From an uncultured Lactobacillus sp. (GTDB lineage: Bacteria; Bacillota; Bacilli; Lactobacillales; Lactobacillaceae), in NCBI GenBank assembly GCA_937874185.1, contig CALNAK010000013.1:1-64000 (forward strand): a stretch of DNA of 64,000 nt, in the 5' to 3' direction. Position numbers and translations under genes: made by a program. A model generated the notes under the pieces. The model was not told where the DNA came from. It saw only the letters and a program-made list of their open reading frames with translations, and did no database searches. This document shows positions 26,759 to 35,156 of this stretch, in pieces. Within the stretch, counting starts at the first letter, position 1; each line of letters begins with the position of its first letter.

Positions 26759-28531
26759 ATGAAGTATAAATTGTTTCCAATTCCACAGGATATAGTTTAT
26801 GACGAAGGGACTATTTCGCTATTACCAAAGGTTAACCTAATAGTGGATGATAATTTGGATCAATATACTAAAGATAAGTTAAAGAGTATTTTAAATGAAT
26901 TCCAAATCGACTATGAGCTTAGTCGTCAAGTTAGTGTGGAATTAAATAATATTGTTTTAAAAATTTCTAAACATGATTCACATCATTATGATGGCTACAA
27001 ATTGATTATCTCTGAATCTAAAATCTTGCTGTTTGGTGATAGTACTGATGCAGTATTTTACGGATTAGCAACTTTAAAACAGATACTCACACAGTCACCA
27101 GGGTTGAAGATTCAACAATTAGTTATTAGAGATTATGCGGATGTGAAGAATCGTGGCTTTATTGAAGGTTATTACGGCAATCCTTGGACCGATGATGAAC
27201 GGATCAGATTGATGAAATTTGGGAGTGAGTTAAAACTAACACAGTATGTTTTTGCTCCTAAAGACGATCCTTATCACAATGAAAAATGGCGGGAACTATA
27301 CCCAGAAGATAGATTGACCAAGATTGGAAAATTGGCACGAGTTGGTAACGAAACCAAAACTAAATTTGTTTGGACGATTCATCCATTCATGAATGAACCG
27401 ATTCGCTTTGATAATAATTACATTAGTGATTTAAGAATTATTGAAAAGAAATTCGATCAATTGATGTTAGTTGGCGTCAGAGAATTTGGCGTTTTAGCAG
27501 ATGATGCTCCTTGGCCAAAACATGGTGATCATGACTACATCAAGTTAATGAAGGATATGTCGAACTTCCTAAAGAAACGTCAGAAGAACTATCTTGATTT
27601 AGTAACGGATATGATTTTTGTTCCATATTATTACTATTCAGATGGTGCAGAAGACAATGGTCACTTTGACTTACGTGATTTGAATGCCGGCCTGCCAAAG
27701 AAAGTTCATATGGTTGTTACTGGTGGCAAAACATTTGGAGTATCTTCAAATGAGTTCTTGAATCAGTTAAAAACTAATCTAACTGTTAATGGTGATGAGT
27801 ATCGACCTGTTCATTTGTGGATCAATTGGCCCGTCAACGATGGTTCCCGGAATAATTTGATTATGGGTGGAGCACAACATTATTTACAATCCAATGTCGA
27901 TAGTAAAAAAGTTTATGGAATCATGTTGAATCCGATGATGCAGTCGGAAGCTTCAAAACCTGCTATTTTCGTTAACGCTGCCTATTCTTGGCATATTTGG
28001 GAAAATGATGAAGTTGAAAAGAAAGTTGAACATAATGCGTTTAACTATGTTGAAAGCTATACCTTCAAGTCATCTCAAGGTTCGAAGGCTTTGGAGAATT
28101 TGTCGCAACACATGAAATTTAATGGTGCCATGCCAGATTTGAATTTGGAGTCACCCGAATTAAGTGGAAAGTTACGTCAATTTATTGAAGAGTTGGATGA
28201 AAAGACAACATCTAAAAAGGAAATAGGTCGACTAAAAGAACAATTTGCCAGTATTAAAAGGGATGCTTTATACTTCAAAAATAATGGTCAAAAGAACTTG
28301 CGTGATGAGATGTTGCCATGGTTAGACAATGCAATAGATCAGATGCAATCATTGGAATTTGTCTGCGATTACTTAGAAACAGGCAATGAAGAATTCTTGA
28401 ACGGTGCCAATGAGACATACAAAGAATCATTGACCCATACATTTGATTATTTGAAAGAAATTAAAACAGCCGAGTTTGGATCACAAAGCTTGGCACCATT
28501 CTTAAAAGAAGTGTTGGCTACTATAAATTAG
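26759..28531 (+). CDS. GH84 beta-N-acetylglucosaminidase
   Basis: 590 residues. An N-terminal GH20b-like alpha/beta domain covers 1-125. The GH84 barrel follows from about 130 (NRGFIEGYYGNPWTDDERI). The paired catalytic aspartates are Asp248-Asp249 in GVLADDAPW, with NWPVNDGSR later in the barrel. Family members remove terminal beta-GlcNAc by substrate-assisted catalysis. There is no signal peptide, so it is cytoplasmic, which is unusual compared with secreted hyaluronidase-type GH84 and fits processing of an imported N-glycan core. RBS GAGGGAG precedes ATG 26759. It is monocistronic, between two structured elements. Confidence 0.92.
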   Translation: MKYKLFPIPQDIVYDEGTISLLPKVNLIVDDNLDQYTKDKLKSILNEFQIDYELSRQVSVELNNIVLKISKHDSHHYDGYKLIISESKILLFGDSTDAVFYGLATLKQILTQSPGLKIQQLVIRDYADVKNRGFIEGYYGNPWTDDERIRLMKFGSELKLTQYVFAPKDDPYHNEKWRELYPEDRLTKIGKLARVGNETKTKFVWTIHPFMNEPIRFDNNYISDLRIIEKKFDQLMLVGVREFGVLADDAPWPKHGDHDYIKLMKDMSNFLKKRQKNYLDLVTDMIFVPYYYYSDGAEDNGHFDLRDLNAGLPKKVHMVVTGGKTFGVSSNEFLNQLKTNLTVNGDEYRPVHLWINWPVNDGSRNNLIMGGAQHYLQSNVDSKKVYGIMLNPMMQSEASKPAIFVNAAYSWHIWENDEVEKKVEHNAFNYVESYTFKSSQGSKALENLSQHMKFNGAMPDLNLESPELSGKLRQFIEELDEKTTSKKEIGRLKEQFASIKRDALYFKNNGQKNLRDEMLPWLDNAIDQMQSLEFVCDYLETGNEEFLNGANETYKESLTHTFDYLKEIKTAEFGSQSLAPFLKEVLATIN

Positions 28532-28544
28532 TTAGTCTAAGGAT

Positions 28545-28708
28545 GCCACCTTCCACAAAAATTGAAACAGGCTGGAACGCTGCGGACACAACTTCAAACC
28601 AGCCAAAGACCGGCTGTTTTGAAGCTTGGTCTTCTACTAAGCCAGCCCAAATCGCTGACTAAGTAGAATTTCGCAGCTGAGCCTGTTTCAATTTTTGCTC
28701 CAGGTTAA
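28545..28708 (+). repeat. Structured intergenic element, copy 7 (forward)
   Basis: Begins 13 bp after the GH84 stop. The outer stem is AAATTGAAACAGGCT with GAGCCTGTTTCAATTT. Inner hairpins are AACCAGCCAAAGACCGGCTG and TTCTACTAAGCCAGC/GCTGACTAAGTAGAA. Linkers are GCGGACACAACTTC and GAAGCTTGGTC. It keeps the family architecture with its own stem sequences. Confidence 0.75.
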
Positions 28709-28739
28709 GTTTTGATTTCTTGATATTTTATAAAAAATC

Positions 28740-28783
28740 CAAAAAGACCTACATATCAGTTAATTTGATGTGTAAGTCTTTTG
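28740..28783 (+). terminator. Terminator downstream of GH84
   Basis: AAAAAGAC..ACATATCA (28741-28758) pairs with TTGATGTGT..GTCTTTTG (28765-28783). It is a candidate end for the GH84 transcript. Confidence 0.6.
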
Positions 28784-28815
28784 TCAATCATAGTTGAGAA
28801 AGAACTGAAACTTTG

Positions 28816-28850
28816 CTATTGAGCCATTTTTCTTTCTTGTTCCGAGCTAG
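28816..28850. repeat. Right-arm fragment of the structured element
   Basis: CTATTGAGCC followed by an arm ending TTGTTCCGAGCTAG matches the right end of the element family. The left arm is reduced to GAGAAAGAAC..GAAAC and the interior is gone. It reads as a decayed copy. Confidence 0.5.
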
Positions 28851-28883
28851 TTTGGTTTTTTTTAAATTAGATTTAATTCAAAG

Positions 28884-28944
28884 AAAAAGTGTTAATTCTG
28901 TTTATCCTAAAATTAATTTAGGGTAATAGGATTAGCACTTTTTT
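28884..28944. terminator. GTGCTAATCC-type terminator hairpin
   Basis: AAAAAGTGTTAAT pairs with ATTAGCACTTTTTT, with an inner CTAAAATTAATTTAG. It is the same sequence family as 16634-16698 and 40739-40795. Tracts on both sides allow bidirectional use. Confidence 0.6.
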
Positions 28945-28950
28945 ATGACC

Positions 28951-28991
28951 AAAAAATAATGAAACTTTAACATTGTTAGTTTCATTATTTT
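28951..28991. terminator. Terminator-like hairpin
   Basis: AAAATAATGAAAC (28953-28965) pairs with GTTTCATTATTTT (28979-28991). It lies in a 788-bp gene-free gap packed with hairpins and element copies, with no coding sequence. Confidence 0.55.
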
Positions 28992-29021
28992 CTACACCCA
29001 AGTAAGAATAAAGAACCAAAA

Positions 29022-29182
29022 CTAGTCTGGAGCAAAAATCGAAATTGGCTCAGTGGTGAAGTTGTTCTTAGTGGACGAAGTACACTTAGAACAAGGCCGA
29101 GCTTGAAGACTATTGGCGTAGCCAATCGCCTCCAAGTCGGCCCACCACGTTCCAGCCGAATTTCGATTTTTGCGGAAGACGG
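29022..29182 (-). repeat. Structured intergenic element, copy 8 (reverse)
   Basis: From CTAGTCTGG to GAAGACGG. The outer stem is CAAAAATCGAAATTGGCT with AATTTCGATTTTTG. The inner hairpins are the same as those at 15086 and 40443. CGGCCCACC shows loss of one or two bases from the usual CGTGCCCACC. It lies about 75 bp upstream of the cre of the importer operon, inside a possible 5' region. Confidence 0.75.
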
Positions 29183-29257
29183 CAACAACAACAAGAATTA
29201 TAAAATAACTAGAATTTGTATAATAAATCTCTAATTTGTGACTTATTTGTTAACTAA

Positions 29258-29271
29258 TGTAAGCGCTATAA
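29258..29271 (+). promoter_or_regulatory. cre site before the ABC importer operon
   Basis: TGTAAGCGCTATAA matches the cre consensus at all but one position. It lies 48 bp before the permease start at 29320, a classic roadblock or promoter-overlap position. Confidence 0.65.
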
Positions 29272-29319
29272 TTCCACTTGTAAGTTAATTAAATAATCAT
29301 ATAAGGGAGGGGGAAAATA

Positions 29320-30294
29320 ATGGAAGATAAAACAGTCCGAAAAGATTCTGTGGCAATCGCTGCAGCAGCAAAGAAAAAAGAAGGATTCATTTATAACATG
29401 ATTCACAATGGTCCATTCTTGCTTTTCGCTTTACCAGGAGCCATCTGGATGATTTTCTTCTTCTATATTCCTGTTTTTGCTAATGTTGTAGCATTTAAGG
29501 AATTCCAGTTTTCACCTAATGGTTTCTTAGCCAGTTTGGCGCAAAGTAAGTGGGTTGGATTTCAGAATTTCAAATTCCTATTCACTTCCGATGCGGCTTG
29601 GCTGATTACCAAGAACACGATCTTGTATAACTTAGGATTTATTACTTTAAACTTAATCATTTCTGTATTCTTCGCTATCGTAATGAGCGAATTGCGTCAT
29701 AAGAGATTGGTTAAAGTTTATCAAACATCAATGCTTTTACCTTATTTCCTATCATGGGTTATCATCGGGTATTTCGTAATGGCATTCTTAAATCCTGACA
29801 AAGGTTTACTGAACACAATGTTACATACCGACATTAACTGGTATGCAGAACCAAAATATTGGCCATTTATCTTGCTATTCATAGGTACCTGGAAGGGAAT
29901 TGGATATAACAGTATTCTCTACTTCGCTACCGTAATGGGAATAGACCCTACGTATTATGAAGCAGCTACGGTTGATGGTGCTAACAAATGGCAACAAATC
30001 AAGAACATCACGATTCCACAATTAGTACCATTGATGACCTTGATGTCGATCCTAGCAGTTGGTAACATTTTCCGTGCCGATTTCGGACTGTTCTATACGG
30101 TTCCTCAGAATTCCGGTGCACTGTACAATGTAACATCAGTTCTTGATACATATATTTATAACGGATTAACTTCAACTGGTGATATCGGTATGTCAAGTGC
30201 CGCCAGTCTTTATCAATCAGTTGTTGGATGTATCTTGTTAGTTTCAACGAATGCAGTTGTAAGAAGATTAGACGGAGATTCAGCACTATTTTAG
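29320..30294 (+). CDS. Carbohydrate ABC transporter permease, LplB/NgtP1-like
   Basis: 324 residues with six membrane segments. Segment 1 is at about 31-55 (GPFLLFALPGAIWMIFFFYIPVFANVVAF). The EAA loop YYEAATVDGANKWQQIKNITIPQL (about 210) binds the ATPase. The long N-terminus and sequence style are those of the LplB/YtcP importers that carry complex oligosaccharides, including the pneumococcal N-glycan importer. RBS GGAGGGGG precedes ATG 29320. It is first gene of a permease-permease-binding protein set with no ATPase. Confidence 0.9.
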   Translation: MEDKTVRKDSVAIAAAAKKKEGFIYNMIHNGPFLLFALPGAIWMIFFFYIPVFANVVAFKEFQFSPNGFLASLAQSKWVGFQNFKFLFTSDAAWLITKNTILYNLGFITLNLIISVFFAIVMSELRHKRLVKVYQTSMLLPYFLSWVIIGYFVMAFLNPDKGLLNTMLHTDINWYAEPKYWPFILLFIGTWKGIGYNSILYFATVMGIDPTYYEAATVDGANKWQQIKNITIPQLVPLMTLMSILAVGNIFRADFGLFYTVPQNSGALYNVTSVLDTYIYNGLTSTGDIGMSSAASLYQSVVGCILLVSTNAVVRRLDGDSALF

Positions 30295-30309
30295 AAAGGG
30301 GAATGAAAA

Positions 30310-31236
30310 TTGGAATCCAAAAAGAAGAAAAAGATAGATAGCGTTTCAATTCATTCCTTTAGTCGGGGAACGGATTTGTTCTTCAACATTATAGTGGGAA
30401 TATTCGCAGTATCTTGTTTACTACCATTATTCTTCGTTGTAGTTATTTCTTTAACAGATGAAAACGCCTTGGCCACATATGGTTATCGACTTTGGCCAAA
30501 GGTTTGGAGTTTCGCCGGGTATAAATACTTGGCAACAATGGGGGGAGAGCTTCTCAGAGCGCTTGGCGTATCAATTTTAGTAACTGTTGTTGGTACTTTG
30601 ATCAACTCAACATTTACTTCAACTTATGCCTATGCAATTTCCAGAAACACCTTCAAATATAGAAAATTCTTTACAGTTTTCTGTTTAGTAACAATGTTGT
30701 TTTCACCCGGTATGGTTGCTAACTATATCGTTGTAACAAACTTGCTACATTTGAAAGATACATTGTGGGCTTTGATTTTGCCAATGGCGGTCAGTCCTTT
30801 CAATATCATCGTTATGAGAACTTTCTTCAAGCGTCAGGTGTCTGAATCAATTATTGAATCAGCCCGTATCGACGGTGCGAGCAAAATGAGAATCTTTACT
30901 CAAATCGTTATTCCACTAGCAGTTCCTGGTATCGCAACAATTAGTTTGTTCGCGGCTTTAGGTTACTGGAATGATTGGTTCAACGCTTTGCTATATATCC
31001 AAAGTGATCACTTAGTTCCATTGCAATACTTATTAATGAAGATTCAAGCGAATATCGAAATGCTTTCACAGAATGCCGGTTCCGGTTCACAATTTGGTAG
31101 TAGTTTAATGGCAATTCCAAAGGAAGCAACAAGAATGGCTATGGTTGTTATCGCAACATTACCTATCGCAGTCAGCTATCCATTCTTCCAGAAGTACTTT
31201 GTCCGTGGTTTAACTATCGGTGGTGTCAAAGAATAA
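30310..31236 (+). CDS. Carbohydrate ABC transporter permease, YtcP/NgtP2-like
   Basis: 308 residues from TTG 30310 (AAAGGGG upstream). Six membrane segments are predicted. The EAA loop is ESARIDGASKMRIFTQIVIPLAVPG (about 190-215), and the C-terminus ends SYPFFQKYFVRGLTIGGVKE, the usual MalG/YtcP ending. It pairs with the upstream permease to form the channel and lies 15 bp after it. Confidence 0.9.
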   Translation: MESKKKKKIDSVSIHSFSRGTDLFFNIIVGIFAVSCLLPLFFVVVISLTDENALATYGYRLWPKVWSFAGYKYLATMGGELLRALGVSILVTVVGTLINSTFTSTYAYAISRNTFKYRKFFTVFCLVTMLFSPGMVANYIVVTNLLHLKDTLWALILPMAVSPFNIIVMRTFFKRQVSESIIESARIDGASKMRIFTQIVIPLAVPGIATISLFAALGYWNDWFNALLYIQSDHLVPLQYLLMKIQANIEMLSQNAGSGSQFGSSLMAIPKEATRMAMVVIATLPIAVSYPFFQKYFVRGLTIGGVKE

Positions 31237-31271
31237 TAAATCCAAACATAAATTACTAGGGGGAACTAATA

Positions 31272-32729
31272 ATGAAAAAATGGGTTAAACGTTCAATTGG
31301 CGTGGCGCTTCTAGCCGCAGCAGCCGTTGGATTGACAGCTTGTGGATCGAGTAAATCGTCAAGCAAGAGTGATGTGCCAACCCTGTTAATGTATCAAATT
31401 GGTGACAAGCCAAAGAATTACGATACATTGATTGCTCAAACTAACAAGATTTTGGAAAAGAAAGCAGGAGCTAAAGTTAAAATCCAATATATTGGTTGGG
31501 GAGATTATACTCAAAAGATGTCAGTTATCGTGTCATCTGGTGAAAAGTATGATATCGCTAAGGCTGATAATTATGCGGTTAATGCTCAAAAGGGAGCTTA
31601 TACAGATTTAACAAAGATGTTACCTAAGTACGCTCCAGCAGCATATAAAGATTTGGATTCAGCGTATATTCGAGGAAATAAAGTTGATGGAAAACTTTAT
31701 ACAATGCCAATCAATGGTAATGTTTATGCTCAACAAGTAGTTTCATTTAATGACAAGTATTTGAAAAAATACAATATTGATGTAAGTAATATCAATTCAT
31801 ATGCTGACTTGGAAGCTGCCTTTGCTAAATTCCATGCTGCAGATAAGAAAGTTCTAACTTTCTCAACAGGTCCTAATTTCCGTATCGGTTCAGATTTGGA
31901 TTTCGTAATTGACCAAGATTATCCATTTGCAGTTGATGCTGTTAATAAGGGAACTAAGATTATCAATCCTTATAACAATGCCCAATACAAAGCTACATTG
32001 AACACAATGCACGACTACTACAAAAAAGGTTATGTAGCAAAGGATGCAGCAACAGATAACACTGATCGTCCATTGAGTGGTGATACATGGTTCTCTCGTC
32101 AAGAAACACAAGGTCCTTACGATTACGGTGACCACCAACTATCACAAACTGCCGGACAAACAATTGTTTCACGTCCAATGAGCCCAGCTGTTAAAACAAC
32201 TTCTCAAGCTGGTATGTACAACTATGTTGTAAGTAACAACTCACAAAACAAAGAAAAAGCTGTTAAAGTCCTTGGTGTTCTTAACAGTGACCCAGAAATT
32301 CTTAACGGTTTAGTATACGGTGAGAAGGGTAAAGCTTGGAAGTACACTGATGACAATAAGAAAGTTAAGTTACTCAGCGGCTACAAAGAGAAATATCACA
32401 CATCACCATGGCAAACAGGTGACAATGCCAAAATTACACCAACAACAGATATTACAGATGCAATGGTTCAAGCACGTGATGAAGGTATCAAGAGTGCTAT
32501 CACTTCACCAATCCTTGGATTCCAATTCAACACTAAGAATGTTAAGTCAGAAATGACAAACATCTCTAACGTTATGAACAAGTACCTAGCTGGTTTACAA
32601 ACAGGTACATCAGATCCAGATACAACAATTCCTAAGATGAACAAGGAACTTAAGAAAGCTGGATACGATAAAGTTCAAAAAGAAATGCAAAAACAATACG
32701 ATGAATTTTTAAAGAACGGCCAAAAATAG
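31272..32729 (+). CDS. Oligosaccharide-binding lipoprotein of the ABC importer (DUF3502-type, NgtS-like)
   Basis: 485 residues. It has a lipoprotein signal peptide with lipobox LTACG at about 21-25 (Cys25 lipidated), then a family 1 solute-binding fold. The C-terminal 70 residues (ITSPILGFQFNTKNVKSEM through DKVQKEMQKQYDEF) match the DUF3502 signature, which is also found in NgtS, the pneumococcal N-glycan-binding protein. It would capture N-glycan fragments at the membrane. RBS GGGGGAAC precedes ATG 31272. A hairpin after the gene may raise its transcript level over the downstream genes. Confidence 0.88.
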   Translation: MKKWVKRSIGVALLAAAAVGLTACGSSKSSSKSDVPTLLMYQIGDKPKNYDTLIAQTNKILEKKAGAKVKIQYIGWGDYTQKMSVIVSSGEKYDIAKADNYAVNAQKGAYTDLTKMLPKYAPAAYKDLDSAYIRGNKVDGKLYTMPINGNVYAQQVVSFNDKYLKKYNIDVSNINSYADLEAAFAKFHAADKKVLTFSTGPNFRIGSDLDFVIDQDYPFAVDAVNKGTKIINPYNNAQYKATLNTMHDYYKKGYVAKDAATDNTDRPLSGDTWFSRQETQGPYDYGDHQLSQTAGQTIVSRPMSPAVKTTSQAGMYNYVVSNNSQNKEKAVKVLGVLNSDPEILNGLVYGEKGKAWKYTDDNKKVKLLSGYKEKYHTSPWQTGDNAKITPTTDITDAMVQARDEGIKSAITSPILGFQFNTKNVKSEMTNISNVMNKYLAGLQTGTSDPDTTIPKMNKELKKAGYDKVQKEMQKQYDEFLKNGQK

Positions 32730-32763
32730 AGTGATCTAAGCTATTCCTTACACATTTATCCAC

Positions 32764-32806
32764 AGTACAAAGGAGGAAGAGGTAAACTCTAACCTCCTTT
32801 TGTGCT
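32764..32806 (+). terminator. Intra-operon hairpin after the binding-protein gene
   Basis: ACAAAGGAGG (32767-32776) pairs with CCTCCTTTTGT (32793-32803), with an inner GAG/CTC. No long T tract follows, so it is more likely a partial terminator or 3' mRNA-stabilising stem than a full stop. This is a common arrangement for making extra binding protein. Confidence 0.65.
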
Positions 32807-32834
32807 CATAAAATCATAGAAATGAGGTAGAGAT

Positions 32835-33437
32835 ATGGTTTCCCGAGCAGTCCAACAAATTTTTATTAAAGCGTACACGGTGATCAAGTTGAATCTATTG
32901 TTTTGGGCACTGAGTTTCTGTGGAGGATTAGTGTTAGGAATTGGTCCAAGTCTGTTAGTGATTAATGAACTCTACTATGATTACGGATTTCAATACGGTC
33001 AGATGACTTGGAAAACAGCATGGAAATTGTTCAAAAAGAACTTTAATGAGGGTAATAAGTTATTTTATGCATTTGCAATCACGGCTTTCTTGCTGAGTTA
33101 TAGTCTTTATCTATCGGTTCAGCTACAAGGATTAATGTTTCTAATCATTGACTTCCTAATTGCCATCGTATTACTAGCAGTGATTTGTATTTACGCATAC
33201 ACTTTAAGCATTAAATCTGGGTTTGATATTAATGCTTTAAACAGTTTCAAATTAGCTTGTGCTCATTATTTCTTTAACTTTTTTGACAATTTAAAAGAAT
33301 TATTTGGGATAGCGATTGTTCTAGGAATCACATACAAATTCTCAGGATTAATTTTATTTGCCACATTTAGTTTGATGATGATGTACACTCAATTTGTAGG
33401 TAAAAACTGGCATGCGCATGTTCAACAGCTAAATTAA
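32835..33437 (+). CDS. DUF624/YesL-family membrane protein
   Basis: 200 residues with about four or five membrane segments. It has the YesL layout: an N-terminal segment LNLLFWALSFCGGLVLGIGPSLLVINELYYDY, then TWKTAWKLFKKNF. YesL proteins sit almost always with YesM/YesN-type two-component systems and Lpl-type importers, and their role is unresolved. ATG 32835 is preceded by GAGGTAGAG. It is 15 bp before the sensor kinase gene. Confidence 0.8.
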   Translation: MVSRAVQQIFIKAYTVIKLNLLFWALSFCGGLVLGIGPSLLVINELYYDYGFQYGQMTWKTAWKLFKKNFNEGNKLFYAFAITAFLLSYSLYLSVQLQGLMFLIIDFLIAIVLLAVICIYAYTLSIKSGFDINALNSFKLACAHYFFNFFDNLKELFGIAIVLGITYKFSGLILFATFSLMMMYTQFVGKNWHAHVQQLN

Positions 33438-33452
33438 TCGAGGCTTTGTCAA

Positions 33453-35153
33453 ATGATAAAAAATCGTTACAATCTGCAAAAATTAATGACGTTCTACATT
33501 AAGGTAATGGTAATCACCATTACCTTATTTGCGATTATAATGTCAGGTTTCAAAGTACGGGATATCATGCGAGATATGAATCAAGCGATTGATTCCGGTA
33601 TGAATCGGACAACGTTACTTGTAGATCTGCAACAAGGTGAGGCTAATCAATTAGTAAGAAATCTGATTCAGAATCCAGCTAAAGTAAAGAATCTACAAAA
33701 ATTCTTTCAGTTAAATTCAGCTGATTACTTAACTTATAGTCAGAATAATTCAGGTGAAAATGATTTCTATTATATTCCACATCAAGTATCTGAATTCATG
33801 CAGAGTAATAACGCTGACAAGGTAACGTTCAGCTTAAATCAAGAGAATCAAGCTATCGTTGCAACACAAAAGAATCCTGGTGGCATGCGAGTTGATTCTA
33901 AAAAATTAAGATCAAGTGGATTGTATTACGGAGTTCCTTTGATCAATGATGCAACTTTCCAATCGTTTGGTTCCGTGATCGTTAATTTTCATCCCGGAAC
34001 AATCAATGATTCACTGCACTATTCTCCCAATCACAATGAACTACAGGTATTTGTTTTAACGGATATTGGTCGGCTGAGATATAGCTACAATTCAAATTTG
34101 TCAGAATATTCTAAAAAGGCCTTGATGCAAGACCCTAATCAGAATAAAAGTGTTTTGAAGATTCTTCATAAGGGATATTTCATCAGAACTCAAGAGGCTG
34201 CTAATGGCGACCAAATAATTGCGATGATCCCTAAGAATATTATTTACAAGCGAATCACCTGCAACGTCTTTTTACTTTTACTTGGGGCAGCGTTGATTGA
34301 TATTTTTCTATGGTGGAGTTTGAAATATATCTTCCGTAATTACCGAAAACATATGCGAGCAATGACTGATGCAATGGATTCAATTTCAAAAGGTGATTTG
34401 AAGACTAGAGTGCCTGTACCTGAACAAGAGGGTGAATTGAATACCTTGGCCAATGGTATTAACAATATGCTTAATGCGATTGATCAATATGTTGTACAGA
34501 TTATTCAATTACAATTGGAACAAAAAGATGCGAATATGAAGGCTTTACAGTCGCAAATCAATCCACATTTCTTATATAATACCCTCGAATATATTAGAAT
34601 GTATGCGATTAATGAGGGACAAACTGAACTAGCAGACGTTGTCTTTAATTTTGCCAGTTTGTTGCGAAACAACATTAGCCAAGAATCAACTGTTACATTA
34701 GATAAAGAGTTTGAGTTTGCGGAAAAATATATCTACTTATACCAAATGCGTTTTCCAGATCAAGTGGCTTATCAATTTACCTTGAATGATAATTTACAAG
34801 AGATGAAGGTTCCTAAGTTTATCATTCAACCATTGATTGAGAACTACTTTAAGCATGGGATAGATTTGGAACGATTCGACAACGCGGTTCATATTAGAGC
34901 TGATAAATTCTCTGATCGTGTTGAAATATCTGTTTCAGATAATGGAACGCCATTAGATAATAAGCAGATGGCAGAGTTAAACGATAAGTTAGCGTCTCAA
35001 GATGCTAAGCCAATTAGTGGTGATCGTTCGATTGGTCTAATGAATGTTAAAGCTCGAATGACAGGAACGTTTGGTAAAAACTTCAAGATGTTTATAACTA
35101 ATAACAAGTTCAAAGGTGTAACGGTCAAAATGCAAATCTTTTTGGGGGAATAG
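33453..35153 (+). CDS. YesM-type sensor histidine kinase
   Basis: 566 residues. Membrane segments at about 13-33 and 270-290 flank an extracellular sensor domain of about 230 residues. A HAMP domain follows (about 293-345), then a LytS/YesM-type kinase with phospho-acceptor His372 in QSQINPHFLYNTLEY and ATP-binding motifs VSDNGTPLD and GLMNVKARM. It pairs with the AraC-type response regulator 3 bp downstream. Sensing of extracellular N-glycan or of the loaded binding protein is inferred from the neighbouring importer. Confidence 0.9.
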   Translation: MIKNRYNLQKLMTFYIKVMVITITLFAIIMSGFKVRDIMRDMNQAIDSGMNRTTLLVDLQQGEANQLVRNLIQNPAKVKNLQKFFQLNSADYLTYSQNNSGENDFYYIPHQVSEFMQSNNADKVTFSLNQENQAIVATQKNPGGMRVDSKKLRSSGLYYGVPLINDATFQSFGSVIVNFHPGTINDSLHYSPNHNELQVFVLTDIGRLRYSYNSNLSEYSKKALMQDPNQNKSVLKILHKGYFIRTQEAANGDQIIAMIPKNIIYKRITCNVFLLLLGAALIDIFLWWSLKYIFRNYRKHMRAMTDAMDSISKGDLKTRVPVPEQEGELNTLANGINNMLNAIDQYVVQIIQLQLEQKDANMKALQSQINPHFLYNTLEYIRMYAINEGQTELADVVFNFASLLRNNISQESTVTLDKEFEFAEKYIYLYQMRFPDQVAYQFTLNDNLQEMKVPKFIIQPLIENYFKHGIDLERFDNAVHIRADKFSDRVEISVSDNGTPLDNKQMAELNDKLASQDAKPISGDRSIGLMNVKARMTGTFGKNFKMFITNNKFKGVTVKMQIFLGE

Positions 35154-35156
35154 TAT

